A stretch of 64,000 bases of DNA, from positions 434,001 through 498,000 of the forward strand of contig NW_024104378.1 in NCBI RefSeq assembly GCF_003945595.2. Direction: 5' to 3'. The notes under the pieces were generated by a model. That model was not told where the DNA came from, made no database searches, and was given only the letters and a program-made list of their open reading frames with translations. Made by a program: the position numbers and the translations under genes. This document shows positions 11,072 through 21,900 of this stretch, piece after piece. Position 1 is the first letter of the stretch. Each line of letters starts with the position of its first letter. Source of the DNA: Pipra filicauda (Eukaryota; Chordata; Aves; Passeriformes; Pipridae).

Positions 11072-11260
11072 GGCCCGGAGGGGATCGGCTCGGCCCGAGC
11101 CGATTTGGCTATTCCCGGCTCCGTTCGGCTCGGCCCGAGCGAGTTTGGCTGCTCCTGGCCCTGTTAGGCTCGGCCCGCTGGGGTTCGGCTGGTCCCGGCC
11201 CCGTTAGGCTCGGTCCGGGTTAAGCTCGTCTCGGCTGGTCCCGACCCGGAAGGCGGATAC
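11072..11260 (-). promoter_or_regulatory. CYBA: CYBA CpG-rich promoter with short tandem repeats
   Basis: The GC-rich sequence directly upstream of the CYBA start holds repeats of 'ggctcggcccgagc' and 'ttcggctggtcccggccccg'-like units. The position suggests the core promoter; no TATA box is visible. Confidence 0.5.
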
Positions 11261-11369
11261 AATGTAACCAAGTACCGACCACGCCCCTTTGGCCTCGGCC
11301 ACGCCCCTTTCACACTGGCCACGCCCCCCCGGGGACCCCCCGCAGCCCCCCGAGGGGTCATGGCACCGA

Positions 11370-12010
11370 CCCCGGGGGGACAGGGGACGTGGTGGGTGAT
11401 GAGGATGGTGTGCGGGGTCAGGATCTGTCTGGTCCGGGGGGGCAGGATCAGTCCAAGGGACACAGGGGGACACAGGACATGCTGGGTTGATGAGGATGGC
11501 GAGGCAGGGGACAGGATCTGTCTGGTCCAGGACAGGATCAGCCCCACAAGGAACATGGGGGAAACAGGATTAGCCCCAGCAGGGACACCTGAGAGATGTG
11601 GGACAGGATCAGTCCTACAAGGGACAGGGGTTATGTGGGGGGACAGGATCAGTGCCAACAGAAACAACTAGGGGGACAGGGGCCAGGAGCTGCCTGTCCC
11701 CACAAGGGACATCTGAGGGATCAATGACAGGATCAGTCCTGCAAGGCACAGGGAGGGGACAGGGGATGTGCAAGGGACAGGGACCATGTAGGGTGACAGG
11801 GGCTGTGCAGGGGGACAGATCAGTCCCAGCAGGGACAGGGGATGTGCAAGGGACAGGGACCATGTAGGGTGACAGGGGCTGTGCAGGGGGACAGGATCAG
11901 TCCCAGCAGGGACAGCTGGGAGGTATATGGGACAGGAGCAGCCCCGCAATGGGCATGGTGGGGACAGGGCTCATGTGGCGAGACGGGGCTCTGCAGGGGG
12001 ACAGAATCAG
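11370..12010 (+). repeat. GGGACA-rich minisatellite between CYBA and MVD
   Basis: Units built on 'gacaggatcagtcccagcag', 'ggacaggggatgtgcaaggg' and 'ggggctgtgcagggggacag' repeat across about 640 bp. The blocks starting at 11759 and 11835 are near-identical copies with a 76-bp period. No coding potential beyond repeat reading. Confidence 0.9.
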
Positions 12011-12293
12011 CCCCAGGCACAGCCATTGGGAGGAACTATCCCCACTTGTGCCTCCCATTTTGGCTGGCGCTGTCCCCCCCAGCACCACACACAGAGCCCA
12101 ACACCCCAAAATGACAGCCAGGACCCCTGTATTTCCTTACAAAAGAGTAAAAACCAGCCCTGGGTCGCATCCTGCCCCAGAGCTGGGCACAGCAGGCCTG
12201 GCTCAGAGTCCTGAGCCTCCTGGGTGGCACTGGTAGAGCCTTCCTGGCATGTCCCATCTGTCCCGGGGCTGTTCCTGGGGGTGTCACCAGGGC

Positions 12294-15200
12294 TCAGGCG
12301 TGGTGCCGGGGAAGCCCATCTGCTCCCAGGAGGTGCTGGCTGGGATCATCCACGAGCTGGGGACCAGGGCCAGGCTGTGGGGCAAGACAAGGGTTAGGGA
12401 CACCAAGGAGCCCTGCTGGGCTGTCCCCTGGCTCAGGGCTGGGGAACAGCTCTGGGTCCCAGAGACCCCAAAAGGCCCATGGGTTGTGCCAGTGGGAATA
12501 TGTCTAGGGATGGGGTCCTCCACGCCTACCTGGGAATGGGGACAGGGATGGGATCCTGTGCACCCCTGTGGACACGCAGCCTTGGGGATGGCGTGTGGGG
12601 TGGGTTGGGGTCCTGTGCACCCCTGGGGACAAGGATGGGGTCCCACATACCCCCCTAGGGATGGGGATGGTGCCCTGCACACCCCTCTGGGACTCGGGAC
12701 AGTGATGGGGTCCCACACACCCCTGGGAATGGGGGTGGATGGGGATAGGGTCCTGCGCACCTCTGGGGACAGGAATGAAGTCCACACAGCCTCACAGGGA
12801 TGGGGTCCCACCACCCCCCTTGGGGCCAGAGATGGAGTCAGAGCCTCACCAGAGGCTCCACGCTCCCCCAGCCCCTCACCTTGGTGTGCAGGATGTACTG
12901 GACAGCCCCTGGCACTGGCTCGGTGACCACGGCGGCCATCAGTTCCTGTGGCAGTGCAGCCGAGCCCACGGGCAGCCCGCGCACGAACCTGTGGCACAGC
13001 AAGGGCTCAGTCCCTGTCCCTGCAGCCCCCTGTCATCCCACCCCCCAGTAAGAGACAAAGTTGCCTTACTGGTCCCCGTTGGTGGTAGGAGGGAAGCTGC
13101 ACCTCACCACCTCCACAAACTCATCCACAGTGTCAGCCAGCGTGAAGATCACGGCATTGGGGCCGGCGTCGAAGGTGTAGGCAACCTGTGGTGGGATTGG
13201 GGGGGTCGTGGGGGCCTGGGGAGGGCCCACAGTGCCATGGCACTCGCAGAGCCCTGGACAGTACCTTGATGTGCCCGTGGTGGGCGTTGTAGCGATGTGC
13301 CAGCGCGATGATGTGGCGCGAGAGGTCGTTGAGGTAGAAGATGGGCGGGAAGGTGTCCAGGCAGGTGGCGTGGAACTGGTTGCTATCCTGCATGGTCAGC
13401 TGGCCAAAGCCCTCGAAGTCCCGCTCCCGGATGTGGCGTATCATCTGGGCCAGGCGTTCCGGGACCACCACCTCTGCCCGGTGCTGCCGTGGCACATGGG
13501 ACAGCCACCTCAACTTGGTGACAACCATGGCAGGTGGGTCATGGCCACCCCAATTCAGTGAAACCAGTGGCAGGTGGGTTGCAGCCACCCCATTCAGTGA
13601 CACCCACAACAGGTTAGTTGTGGTCACCCTAATTTGGTGACACCTGTGGTACATGGGTCGTGGTCACCCCAATTTGGTGGCTCTCATGGCAGGGAAGTCA
13701 CCATCACCCCAATTCAGTGACACCTGAGACAGGTGGGTTGTGGTCACCCCAATTTGGTGACAAGGTGGGTCACAGTTACCCCTATTTGGTGACACCCACA
13801 GCACTGCAACACTTTGGGTGTCACTCCATGCCCTCCAGCCCCATTCCAAGGGAAAGGGGACCCTGGCCCTGCCCAAGCAGGATGAGGCCCCTCCCCTCAT
13901 ACCTTCAGCAAGGGGCTGGTCTCCACACTGGTCTGCATCCCTGCCGTGCTGGCCACTGGCTTCTTCTTCCCGCTGACCTGGTGGGGGGCACAGATGGTGG
14001 GACATGACCTCCCCTCATCCCAGGGGTCTGCACCCACCTGCATTGGGGTATCCCAAACCCCACTCAGCTGGGGGGCGGTGGGTACAGCCGTACCCCTTCC
14101 CATTGCTCACCACCAGGACGAGGACCCTGAGCTCCGGCCAGTGCGTCTCAGGGGCCACTTGGTGGGCCAGGCTGTCGGTGCCATCAGGCCGCTCCCCCCG
14201 CTGCCACTGCACGAAGCCCCCCCACATGCTGCGGCAGGCGCTGCCCGAGCCCCGCCGGGCCACCTCCGACAGCTCATCCTCCACGCCATAGAGCCGGGCC
14301 AGGGCTGACACTGCGGAGACAGGCAGAGGGCACACCCCTGTCACCCCTGATCTTCCTCCCAGTGCCCTCCACCCCACAGAGCCGGGCCAGGGCTGACACT
14401 GAGGGGACAGGCAGAGGGGACACCCCTGTCACTCCGTCCCCCCCCCCAGTGCCCCTCCACATCATACAGCCAGGCCAGAGCTGATACTGCGGGGGATAGT
14501 CAGAGGGGACACCCATGTCACCCCCACCCAGTGATCTCCATGCCATACAGTCACAAGCAGGGGACAGGTCAGATAGGGGTGACAGAGTGTCACTCCCTCT
14601 TGGTGTCCTCCACATCACACAGCTGCAGAAGGGGACAGGTCAGAGTTGGGGGGGGGTGTCACCCCCTCCAAGTGCTTTCCACGTCATACAGCCAACACTG
14701 GAGAGGTTCAGTCAGAGGGGGGGACACCCCTGTCACCCGTGCCACCTGCTCCTGGTGCCCTCCATCCCATACAGCCACGGGCAGGGCACAGGTCAGAGGG
14801 GGAAACACCTCTGCTATCCCTTCCTGGTACTGCACGAGGTGATAGGATCAGAGGGGACACTCCTGACACCCCCGTGCCCTGTCCCACACCCACCTAGGCA
14901 GGCGTAGCCGGCCGCAGACGAGGCCAGCCCGGCAGCTGTGGGGAAGTTGTTCTCGGAGGCAACATGGACCTTGTAGGAGAGGAGGCCGAGCGTGGTCGTG
15001 TCCTCGGAGCCCCCCCGGCGCTTCCGGGCCAGGCGTCGCACTGTGGGGACAGGAGCAGTGAGGGGGGGTAGGGATCAGGGACCCCCCCACTCCAGGGTAA
15101 TGAGGGGGTCACTCACCCTCGCGCAGACAGGCCTGGACCCGCGGGTGTCCCACATCCACCTCTGCCCCGTTGAGCCACAGCCGGTCCTCCGTGAAGTCCC

Positions 15201-15747
15201 GGCTGGCAGCGGCCGTGGTCGTGGTCTTGAGCTGTGGGGACACAGGGCGGGGGGCTCACCACGGCCTGGCACGGGCTGGGGGCGGCAGGAGAGGCTGATC
15301 CTGAGCCCGAGCCTGAGCCAGATTTACCTGGTCCTGGTGCAGCGTCACACTCAGGGAGGAGTTGATGGGCAGGATGAGGTCGGTGTCTCGCTTGCCCCCT
15401 GTAAGAGAGCAAGGCATGGCACGGCTTGGAATGGCATGGTATGGCATAGCACCACTTGGCATGGCACGGCACAGCTAGGGATGGCACGGCATGGAAAGCA
15501 TGGACACAGCACGGCATGGCATAGCACAGCAAGGCATGGCACAGATGGACATAGCACTGCGCGGTCCGTCACGGCAACTGTGCCCCGCGTACCCCCCACC
15601 ATGCAGGTGCCAAACCCGGCCCCGAACCCGGCCCGCCCCCACCCGGGTGTCCCGTCCTCGAGCAGCCCCGCACTCACAGTACTTGATGACGGCGATGTTC
15701 ACGGGGGCCGTGCAGGTGGCCATGGCGAGCGCCCGCTCCGCCGCCAT
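12294..15747 (-). CDS. MVD: Diphosphomevalonate decarboxylase, 10 exons, 400 aa
   Basis: Minus-strand exons: 15678-15747, 15328-15398, 15117-15231, 14894-15040, 14111-14310, 13903-13977, 13265-13483, 13070-13185, 12880-12988, 12294-12374. They join in frame to 400 aa, the same as human. Family blocks in order: [18 protein letters not shown] near the N-terminus, [15 protein letters not shown], the GHMP-kinase phosphate loop [43 protein letters not shown] and [10 protein letters not shown] with the catalytic aspartate. The enzyme uses ATP to decarboxylate mevalonate 5-diphosphate to isopentenyl diphosphate, feeding sterol and isoprenoid synthesis. Introns 1, 4, 6 and 9 carry minisatellites, described separately. 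No canonical AATAAA was found downstream, so the 3' end is open. Confidence 0.97.
12500..12830 (+). repeat. Minisatellite in MVD intron 9
   Basis: Variants of 'gggatggggtcctgtgcacc' plus 'cctggggac' repeat about eight times in the last intron. Spacing is irregular (about 30-60 bp) and units are diverged. Confidence 0.75.
13487..13800 (+). repeat. 40-bp minisatellite in MVD intron 6, starting at the exon 7 acceptor
   Basis: The landmark aatttggtga/aattcagtga occurs near 13511, 13551, 13591, 13631, 13671, 13711 and 13751, a strict 40-bp period, with a shorter last unit near 13783. The first unit begins only 3-4 bases outside exon 7 (edge at 13483), so it includes the splice acceptor sequence. 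Confidence 0.9.
14287..14800 (+). repeat. Minisatellite in MVD intron 4 whose units resemble the start of exon 5
   Basis: The exon 5 edge (plus strand 14281-14310, gagccgggccagggctgaca) is followed by copies of itself. A near-exact one ends at 14400 and a weaker one ends near 14488. Further derivatives keep the 'catacag' landmark at about 14544, 14616, 14694 and 14768. Landmark spacing is 88, 88, 81, 72, 78, 74. Copies also keep the 'gacaggcagaggggacaccc' flank. They are decayed and not believed to be exons. Confidence 0.85.
15405..15555 (+). repeat. Pentanucleotide repeat (GGCAT/GGCAC) in MVD intron 1
   Basis: About 150 bp of imperfect five-base repeats such as 'atggcatggtatggcatagc'. Confidence 0.85.
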
Positions 15748-15960
15748 CGCTCCCGGCACCGCCGCCGGCCTCAGGCCCCGCCCCCACGCCATGCACATCG
15801 TCGTCACCTGTGGCGGGTTCTCGCCTCGCCATTGGTCAGCACGGAAGGGCCCGGCATGCGGTGCCCAATGGCAGAGATCGGACCACGGCGCGGCCCCGCC
15901 CCCCGGGGGCGATGGGATGGGCGTGCGGGGGCGCCATATTCGAGTCGGGAAGAGGCTGCG
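15748..15960 (-). promoter_or_regulatory. MVD: MVD promoter with CCAAT, GC-box and SRE-like sites
   Basis: Upstream of the MVD start are a GC box (CCCCGCCCCC, 15776-15785), an E-box/SRE-like TCACCTGTGG at 15804-15813, ATTGG (inverted CCAAT) at 15831-15835 and CCAAT at 15865-15869. NF-Y, Sp1 and SREBP sites together are typical of sterol-regulated promoters. Regulation by SREBP is known for mammalian MVD and inferred here. Confidence 0.5.
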
Positions 15961-15974
15961 CGTGCGCAGGGGGT

Positions 15975-16460
15975 GCCAGTGCTCCCAGTACGCTCCCAGT
16001 GTTCCCAGTACTGCTCCCAGTATCGCTCCCAGTGCTCCCCAGACCGCTCTGCCTCCAGCACCCCAGTGCTCCAGTGTTACCCCAGTGCTTCCCGTGCCCT
16101 CGGTACCCCCAGCTCCCCCAAGGCACCAGTTCACCCAGTGACTCCAGCAGTGCCCCAGTATCCCCAGTACACCTCCAGCGCTCCCAGGATCTCCAGCGCT
16201 CCCAACCACCCTGTAACCTCCACATCCCAGTGCTCCCCCCAGCACTCTCCTAGTGCTCCCAGAGCCTTCAGGGCCACCAGGATCCTAGTGATTCCAGCGC
16301 TCCCAGTATGCCCAGTACAGCAGCACTCCAGTGCCCCTCCAGTGCTCCCAGCATCCCTTCAGTGCTCCCAGTCCCCCTGCAGTGATCCCAGTAGCCCCAG
16401 AGTCTCCAGCACTCCCAGAGCCCCCCACCCAGTGCTCCCAGTACAGCAAGGGACTAGGAG
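15975..16460 (+). repeat. CCCAGTGCTC-type short minisatellite upstream of MVD
   Basis: Dozens of roughly 10-15-bp units such as 'cagtgctcccagta' run through the spacer between MVD and the RNF166 3' end. This is the interval where human has SNAI3; no zinc-finger coding is visible. Confidence 0.85.
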
Positions 16461-16799
16461 CCACCCCCAGGCCCCAGGTGGCCCACTGGGCACCCCCAGC
16501 TGGGCCCTGCTGCCTGTGTCCCCACAGGGGTATTTTTATCATCTGGTCACTCACTCCCATCAGAAAACATCCCACAAAACCAGGTGTCCGGCGATGCTGG
16601 GGGGCACACAGGAGTGACACTGGGGCTCCCATGGGGTCACTGCCAGCAGGGAAGGGGGGCACAGATCCCACCCACCCTAAATAAACACCCAGGGGAATAG
16701 AGGGGAGCAGCATCGCCCCCATCCCCTCTCCACAGCAGAGATTTTGGGGACCCCCTCAAAAGAGCCCACATGGGGAGGATACCCATGGATGAAACTGCC

Positions 16800-18946
16800 T
16801 TTATTGAGAAAAATGGTTTGCTACAAATACGTCATCGAGTTAATTTTTTTCCAAAAACAGGACGGCTCATTAAAAGTTCTAATTATGCAAAAAAGTGGTG
16901 GGTGACACACTGATGGGCACGGTGGGATCCCTGGCACAGCAGGATCCCTGGCACGGAGGGATCCCTGGCACAGACCTGCACGGCCAGATCTGACCCCTCA
17001 CACCCGGGGCCTTAAAGTGCTTTACAAAAGCAGCTGTTGCTGCCCCTGCTCTGTGGGGCAAAAAGAGTAGGGAAAAAAGGAAGGAAGAAAAGAGACTGAG
17101 GTTAACAGTGCTGTCCCAAAAGCAAGGAGCTCGGATGGAGGCTGCTCCAGGAACTGAGAGTCCCAGCTCAGAACAGGACAGGTAAACCCTCCCGAGTCCC
17201 TTTGGGAAGATGCCAATGCTCTCCATCCCACCAGGAACATCCTCCAAGCTGGGCAGGTGCCAGCAATGCTGGTCAGGTAAGAGAAGATCCTATTCCTCCT
17301 TGCTGGCCTGGCTCCAGGGAGCAGAGCTGGGCAGCTCCAGCCCTTTCCATGCCCTACAAGGGGAGTGGAGGCTGTCTGCACCTTCCTCCTGGGGCTGCAG
17401 ATGCCAAAAACATCCAGTACTATTAAAATCAAAATAAAAAACAAGCAGGTATTGCTAGAGCAGAGCTGAAGCCAGGTCTTGAATAAGCCTTGGGAGTTCT
17501 CCGAGCAGGGAGATGCAGAGGGGTCCTCTCCTACCCCTTTTCCCTGCAAATCCTGCTGGAAGGCAGCACAGGGGATCTTGGGCATCACCCCCTCCCTCAG
17601 CTCCATCACTGGGACCTTGAGCTCATCCCATCACCGGTGCCATCTCCCTCCCATCCTCTCCTAGCCCTCCAGAGCCAACTCCAGAGAGGGCAGAGAGGAA
17701 GGGGATCGAGGGTCACCAGGATGCTACATAGCATCTCGGATCAACAGTGCCCTCTTCCCAGGGAAAGACTGGGAAAGGGAGATGCAATCCCCTATTTCTC
17801 TGGGGATAAGCAGCTCAGTGTTCCAGCTGGGATCCTGCATGGACAGACATCCCATGCACATCCTTCATCTGGACACAATCCAGCTGCTCCTTGCCAGTGT
17901 GGCACAAGGATCCCGCCTGCTCCCTCACAGGTAGAGGAGTTCTGAGTAGGGAAGGGAACAGTCCAGAAAGACCTGGGAACAGCGTAGAAAGACCCGGGAA
18001 TGGCCCAGAATGACTCAGGAATGGCCCAGGAAGACCCACAAAGGACCCCCGTGCACTTCCCACCACCCCAGAGAGTCCGACCCGCCGCCCCGGGATGTAG
18101 CTCCTGCCTCCCGCCCCATTCCAAATCCACATGTTCATTTGTTTGGGTTTTTTCCTGTTTAAAAATAAACTTTCTTAATAATGTTCCATAAAAATACTCT
18201 TGTCCTGTGTGACAGATATTGCAGTGTGAAGAGGAACAGCTTCTGATCCCACTCTAGAAAATGTGGAAAAGGCTTCACGCCGGTTCGTGTAGAAAAACGC
18301 AAGGATTTAGTATCCCAAGATCCGGTATAAAATGAGGAGGGAGTTTCCCTGGATGCTGGATGCCATCCCCGAGGGCTTCTCCAAACCCGCTGTCCTCATG
18401 GGGAATGTGAAGGCAAGTCTCATCCTGGGATTCCGGTGAAGGAAGCAGCTCCTCTCTCCAGCACGGGGGTGAGGACAGCCCAACATCTCTAGAAAAATCC
18501 TTGGAGAGTTTACAAAAAGATGCTCCATGCTGTTTTCCTCCTTTTTAAAAGGATGTGGATGATACCAGTCCCAAATCAGGGTGTTTTGCATCAAATGTAT
18601 CAGTTTTAGGTACCTATTTGATTGCAACAAAGAGCAAGGACAAGTGTGCCAAAAAGCATCTAATAATAAATAGATTGGACATAGGGATATGCTCCGAGTA
18701 CGGATATGAAATGCCTAAACCAGGATTGATCCCAGCCCTTCGGTGCCGGTGCCGGCTCCTCTCTCCAGATGTCTCTGCTTCATCACCATGACAATGAGGA
18801 GACTCCACCTTCTGAAACAAGGTGGGATTTGCCCCCAGAGCAGAGGGAAGAGAGGCAGCAGTGGGGCTCCGGGGATGCCCATGGGATCCATGTCTCCCGG
18901 AAGGCTGAGTGTGCAAAAGGAGCCGGGGCGGGGAGGGGGATTCCCC
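16800..18946 (-). other. RNF166: RNF166 3' UTR
   Basis: TTTATT at 16800-16805 (AATAAA on the minus strand) is the first good poly(A) signal downstream of the RNF166 stop, which predicts a 3' UTR of about 2.1 kb. It includes a short repeat of 'ggatccctggcac' at 16920-16975 and 'gaaagacc(t/c)gggaa' repeats near 17965-18040. The exact end is inferred. Confidence 0.55.
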
Positions 18947-21900
18947 TCAGTTCTCAGAGAGGGACAGAGCCAGGGCCGCCTGCAACGCTGCCTCCTCGTC
19001 GATGTTGTAATCCTAAAAATAAAACAAGGATGCTCAGGAGAGCTGGCACAGCTAGGGCACACCGTCTCCATGGAGCCCTGCCCACTCCTGGTCGTGCCAT
19101 GGAGGCTGCGAGCCTCCGTTCCTCTGGCACAAAGATCCTGGGAATGAAACCCGTGCTCTTTGGTGTGTGCTTTGTGCCCACATCCCTCTCCTGCCTGCAA
19201 TCCTACAGTTGGCAGCAAGGATGGAACATGTCCACACAAGATGAAGCCAAAGGCTGAAGCTTTCTAGCAAGGCCACAGGTTTTTTCAGCGCTTCAGGTCT
19301 GGTTTATCCAACACACCAATCGCTTCTGAAACTAGGATATTCCTCTGTAAATATTTGGAGGTTCTTTTCCCTGACATCTATCCAATAAAAGCAGGATGGG
19401 AACAAAACCTCTCCTGGGTCACTGCAGCCAAGGCTGAGCCAACACACCCTCAATCCCACACAGGAGGGGTCACAGACCCCCCCATATGGAGCAGCCACAC
19501 CCCCCAAACCCCAAGGCTGGGCTGTTTCCCTCCCCCTGCTCCTGAAACCTCAAAGAAAAGGCTTTTTGTGTTAAAATTCCTCAGGGGAAAAGTTTAATGG
19601 AACGATCTTTGTGGAGAGCAGGAGCATTTCCCTCTCCTCCTTTTGTGAGGACAACCAGCTCAGCACCCCCGGGGTGGGGGTCTCATGAGTGGGGAACACG
19701 TGTGCCACGTGCCTCCTGTGGAGCCCAAGGGAGGATCTGTCCCCTTCCCAATGGGATGGGTTGATCCCGGCATGGGAAGGGAAGGGCTGGTTTCACCCTC
19801 TGGCACAGGACACAGGGAGGGGGGGTCCCCCTTTTTTTTGACTCACCACGAAGGTGTCGTAGGAGAATTTGTGCCTGTGGAGGAGGTGCTGGAGGAAGTT
19901 GGCACTCTTGTAGCTGGGATCTCCCCAGGGCATGGCTGAGCACACCGGGCACACCTGCAGGGACAGGGACACGGGAACAGTAACCTGGACATGGATCCTT
20001 CTGCCTTGACCCCCCTGAGAGGTTGAGTGGTGACCCCTCCTTTCTGACAGAGAATGGGCAGAGAAAGTGCTAAATAGGGAGTCTCTAACAAATCAGAGAC
20101 AGGTCTCCACCTCCCAAAGGGATTTAAACAAATTAAACCAGCTGGAAACACAGCTGTACCTCACACACATCCATGCCGGTGGCCTGGGGCAGTGTATTTG
20201 GATGCCCAGGAGTTTCCCTGCACATCCCAGCCCATCCCAGTGCCCCAGCATCACTCACCACTTTGTTGGGGTCATTTCTGTGGTTTTCCATGCAGTGTTT
20301 CACCAGCTCCTGCTGGTCCAAGTTCCGGGCCCCGCAGTACGGACACACAAACGTTGAGCGGTTGGGAATGTTGCTAAGGAGAGCAAGGAAAAGCTCAGAT
20401 CCCCAGGGATGGGGCTGGGTTGACTCCTTCCAAACTAACCCAGCTCAGTTTTGTGAGAGCAGAAACCGGCCCAACCCCTTCCCACCCCCTGGGTTCTTCA
20501 TCCCAATTCACACTCCAAAACACGGAGCAGTACAAGGGCTGTGGGTGCCAGGAGGGAAAAGTGCTGATATTCCTCCCTGTGATTAGACAGGGAAAGGTGA
20601 AACACATGCTTGGATTTTGGGGCATGCAAGGAGGGACATGCTTCCCTACCCAAGGCGCAGGAATACCTGGGAATAGGCTGGGATGTGGGGACAACTGGAA
20701 CAAACTTGGGGCAGTTGGCCATCTGCTCCTGCACCTTGGCGCAGGATGAGACGTGAGAGCGCATTTTGGCCAGGGTCACCTGGAGAAGGAGGACAAGAAA
20801 CATTTCTGGGCTGCGGGAACACCTTACAGGAGCCAGCACTGGAGCTGGACCTGGAGCCCAGGTCTGAGTGACCACTGGTCTGTGCAGGATGACCCACAGC
20901 ACTGGAAATGCTGCACCCACCCATCCCTCCTCGCAGGACAGAGATTTGGGGATGCACTGTCCCTGCAGGGATCCCCAGAGGTTCCCCACAAGCCGCCCAG
21001 GCTGCACCAACTCCATTTTCCTTCAAAAAGCAGAAACTGCTGATGGGAGAAATCCTGAAAGTGCACTGACACCATGTTGGATTGCTCCTGGGCTGCAGTC
21101 AGAGGTGACAAGATTCCCAAAGTTAAGGGTTTCCATGCTGCAGGAAAACCTCCACCTGCTTTTGAAGGTCCGACTGTCCCATAAGAGCTGCAGCCTCTGA
21201 CAGAGGCAGCTGGCAGGGAGCTCCTTCAGCTCGGCTCAGGGCAGCAGCTGTGACACAGGGGACACAGAATCATGGGATCATTTTGGTTGGAAAAGACCTC
21301 CAAGGTCATTGAGTCCAATCTGTGACCTATCCTCCCACCTTGTCACTCAGCCCAGAGCACTGAGTGCCACATCCAGTCATTGCTTGAACACCTCCAGGGA
21401 TGGGGACTCCATCACTGCCCTGGGCAGCTCCTTCCAAGGCCTGACCATCCTTTCCATGAAGAAACTATTCCTGATGTCCAACCTGAACCTCCCCTGCTAC
21501 AGCTTGAGGCCATTTCCCCTTGCACTGTCCCTTGTTCCCCGGGAGCAGAGCCTGACCCCCCTGGCTCCATTCTCCTGTCAGGGAGTTGGAGAGAGTGAGA
21601 AGGTCCCCCCTGAGCCTCCTTTTCTCCAGGCTGAGCTCCCCCAGCTCCCTCGGCTGCTCCTGCTGCTCCAGCCCCTTCCCCAGCTCCATTCCCTTCTCTG
21701 GACATGCCCATCAGTGTCTGTACTGGAAGGGGCCAAATGAGACCCCAAAATTCCAGATGTGGCCTCACCAGTGCCCAGCACAGGGGGACAGTCACTACCC
21801 TGGTCCTGTGCCCACACTGTGGCCAGTACAATCCAGGTGCCATTGGCCTCTTGCCCACCTGGGAACACCTGGGTTCATGTTCAGCTGCTATCACCAGCAC

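Noticed and set aside
12110..12293. MVD poly(A) signal
   Set aside because: Only a weak AATACA on the minus strand near 12128; not strong enough to call.
13487..14800. CRISPR-like regular spacing
   Set aside because: Units are contiguous and diverged, without unique spacers, in a vertebrate gene. They are minisatellites.
14992..16617. 541-codon open frame on the plus strand
   Set aside because: It runs antisense through MVD exons 1-3, introns and the CCAGTGCTCC repeat. GC-rich DNA keeps it open; no protein family is recognisable.
15970..16800. SNAI3 zinc-finger exons
   Set aside because: No C2H2 pattern in any frame; only repeats and the RNF166 3' region.
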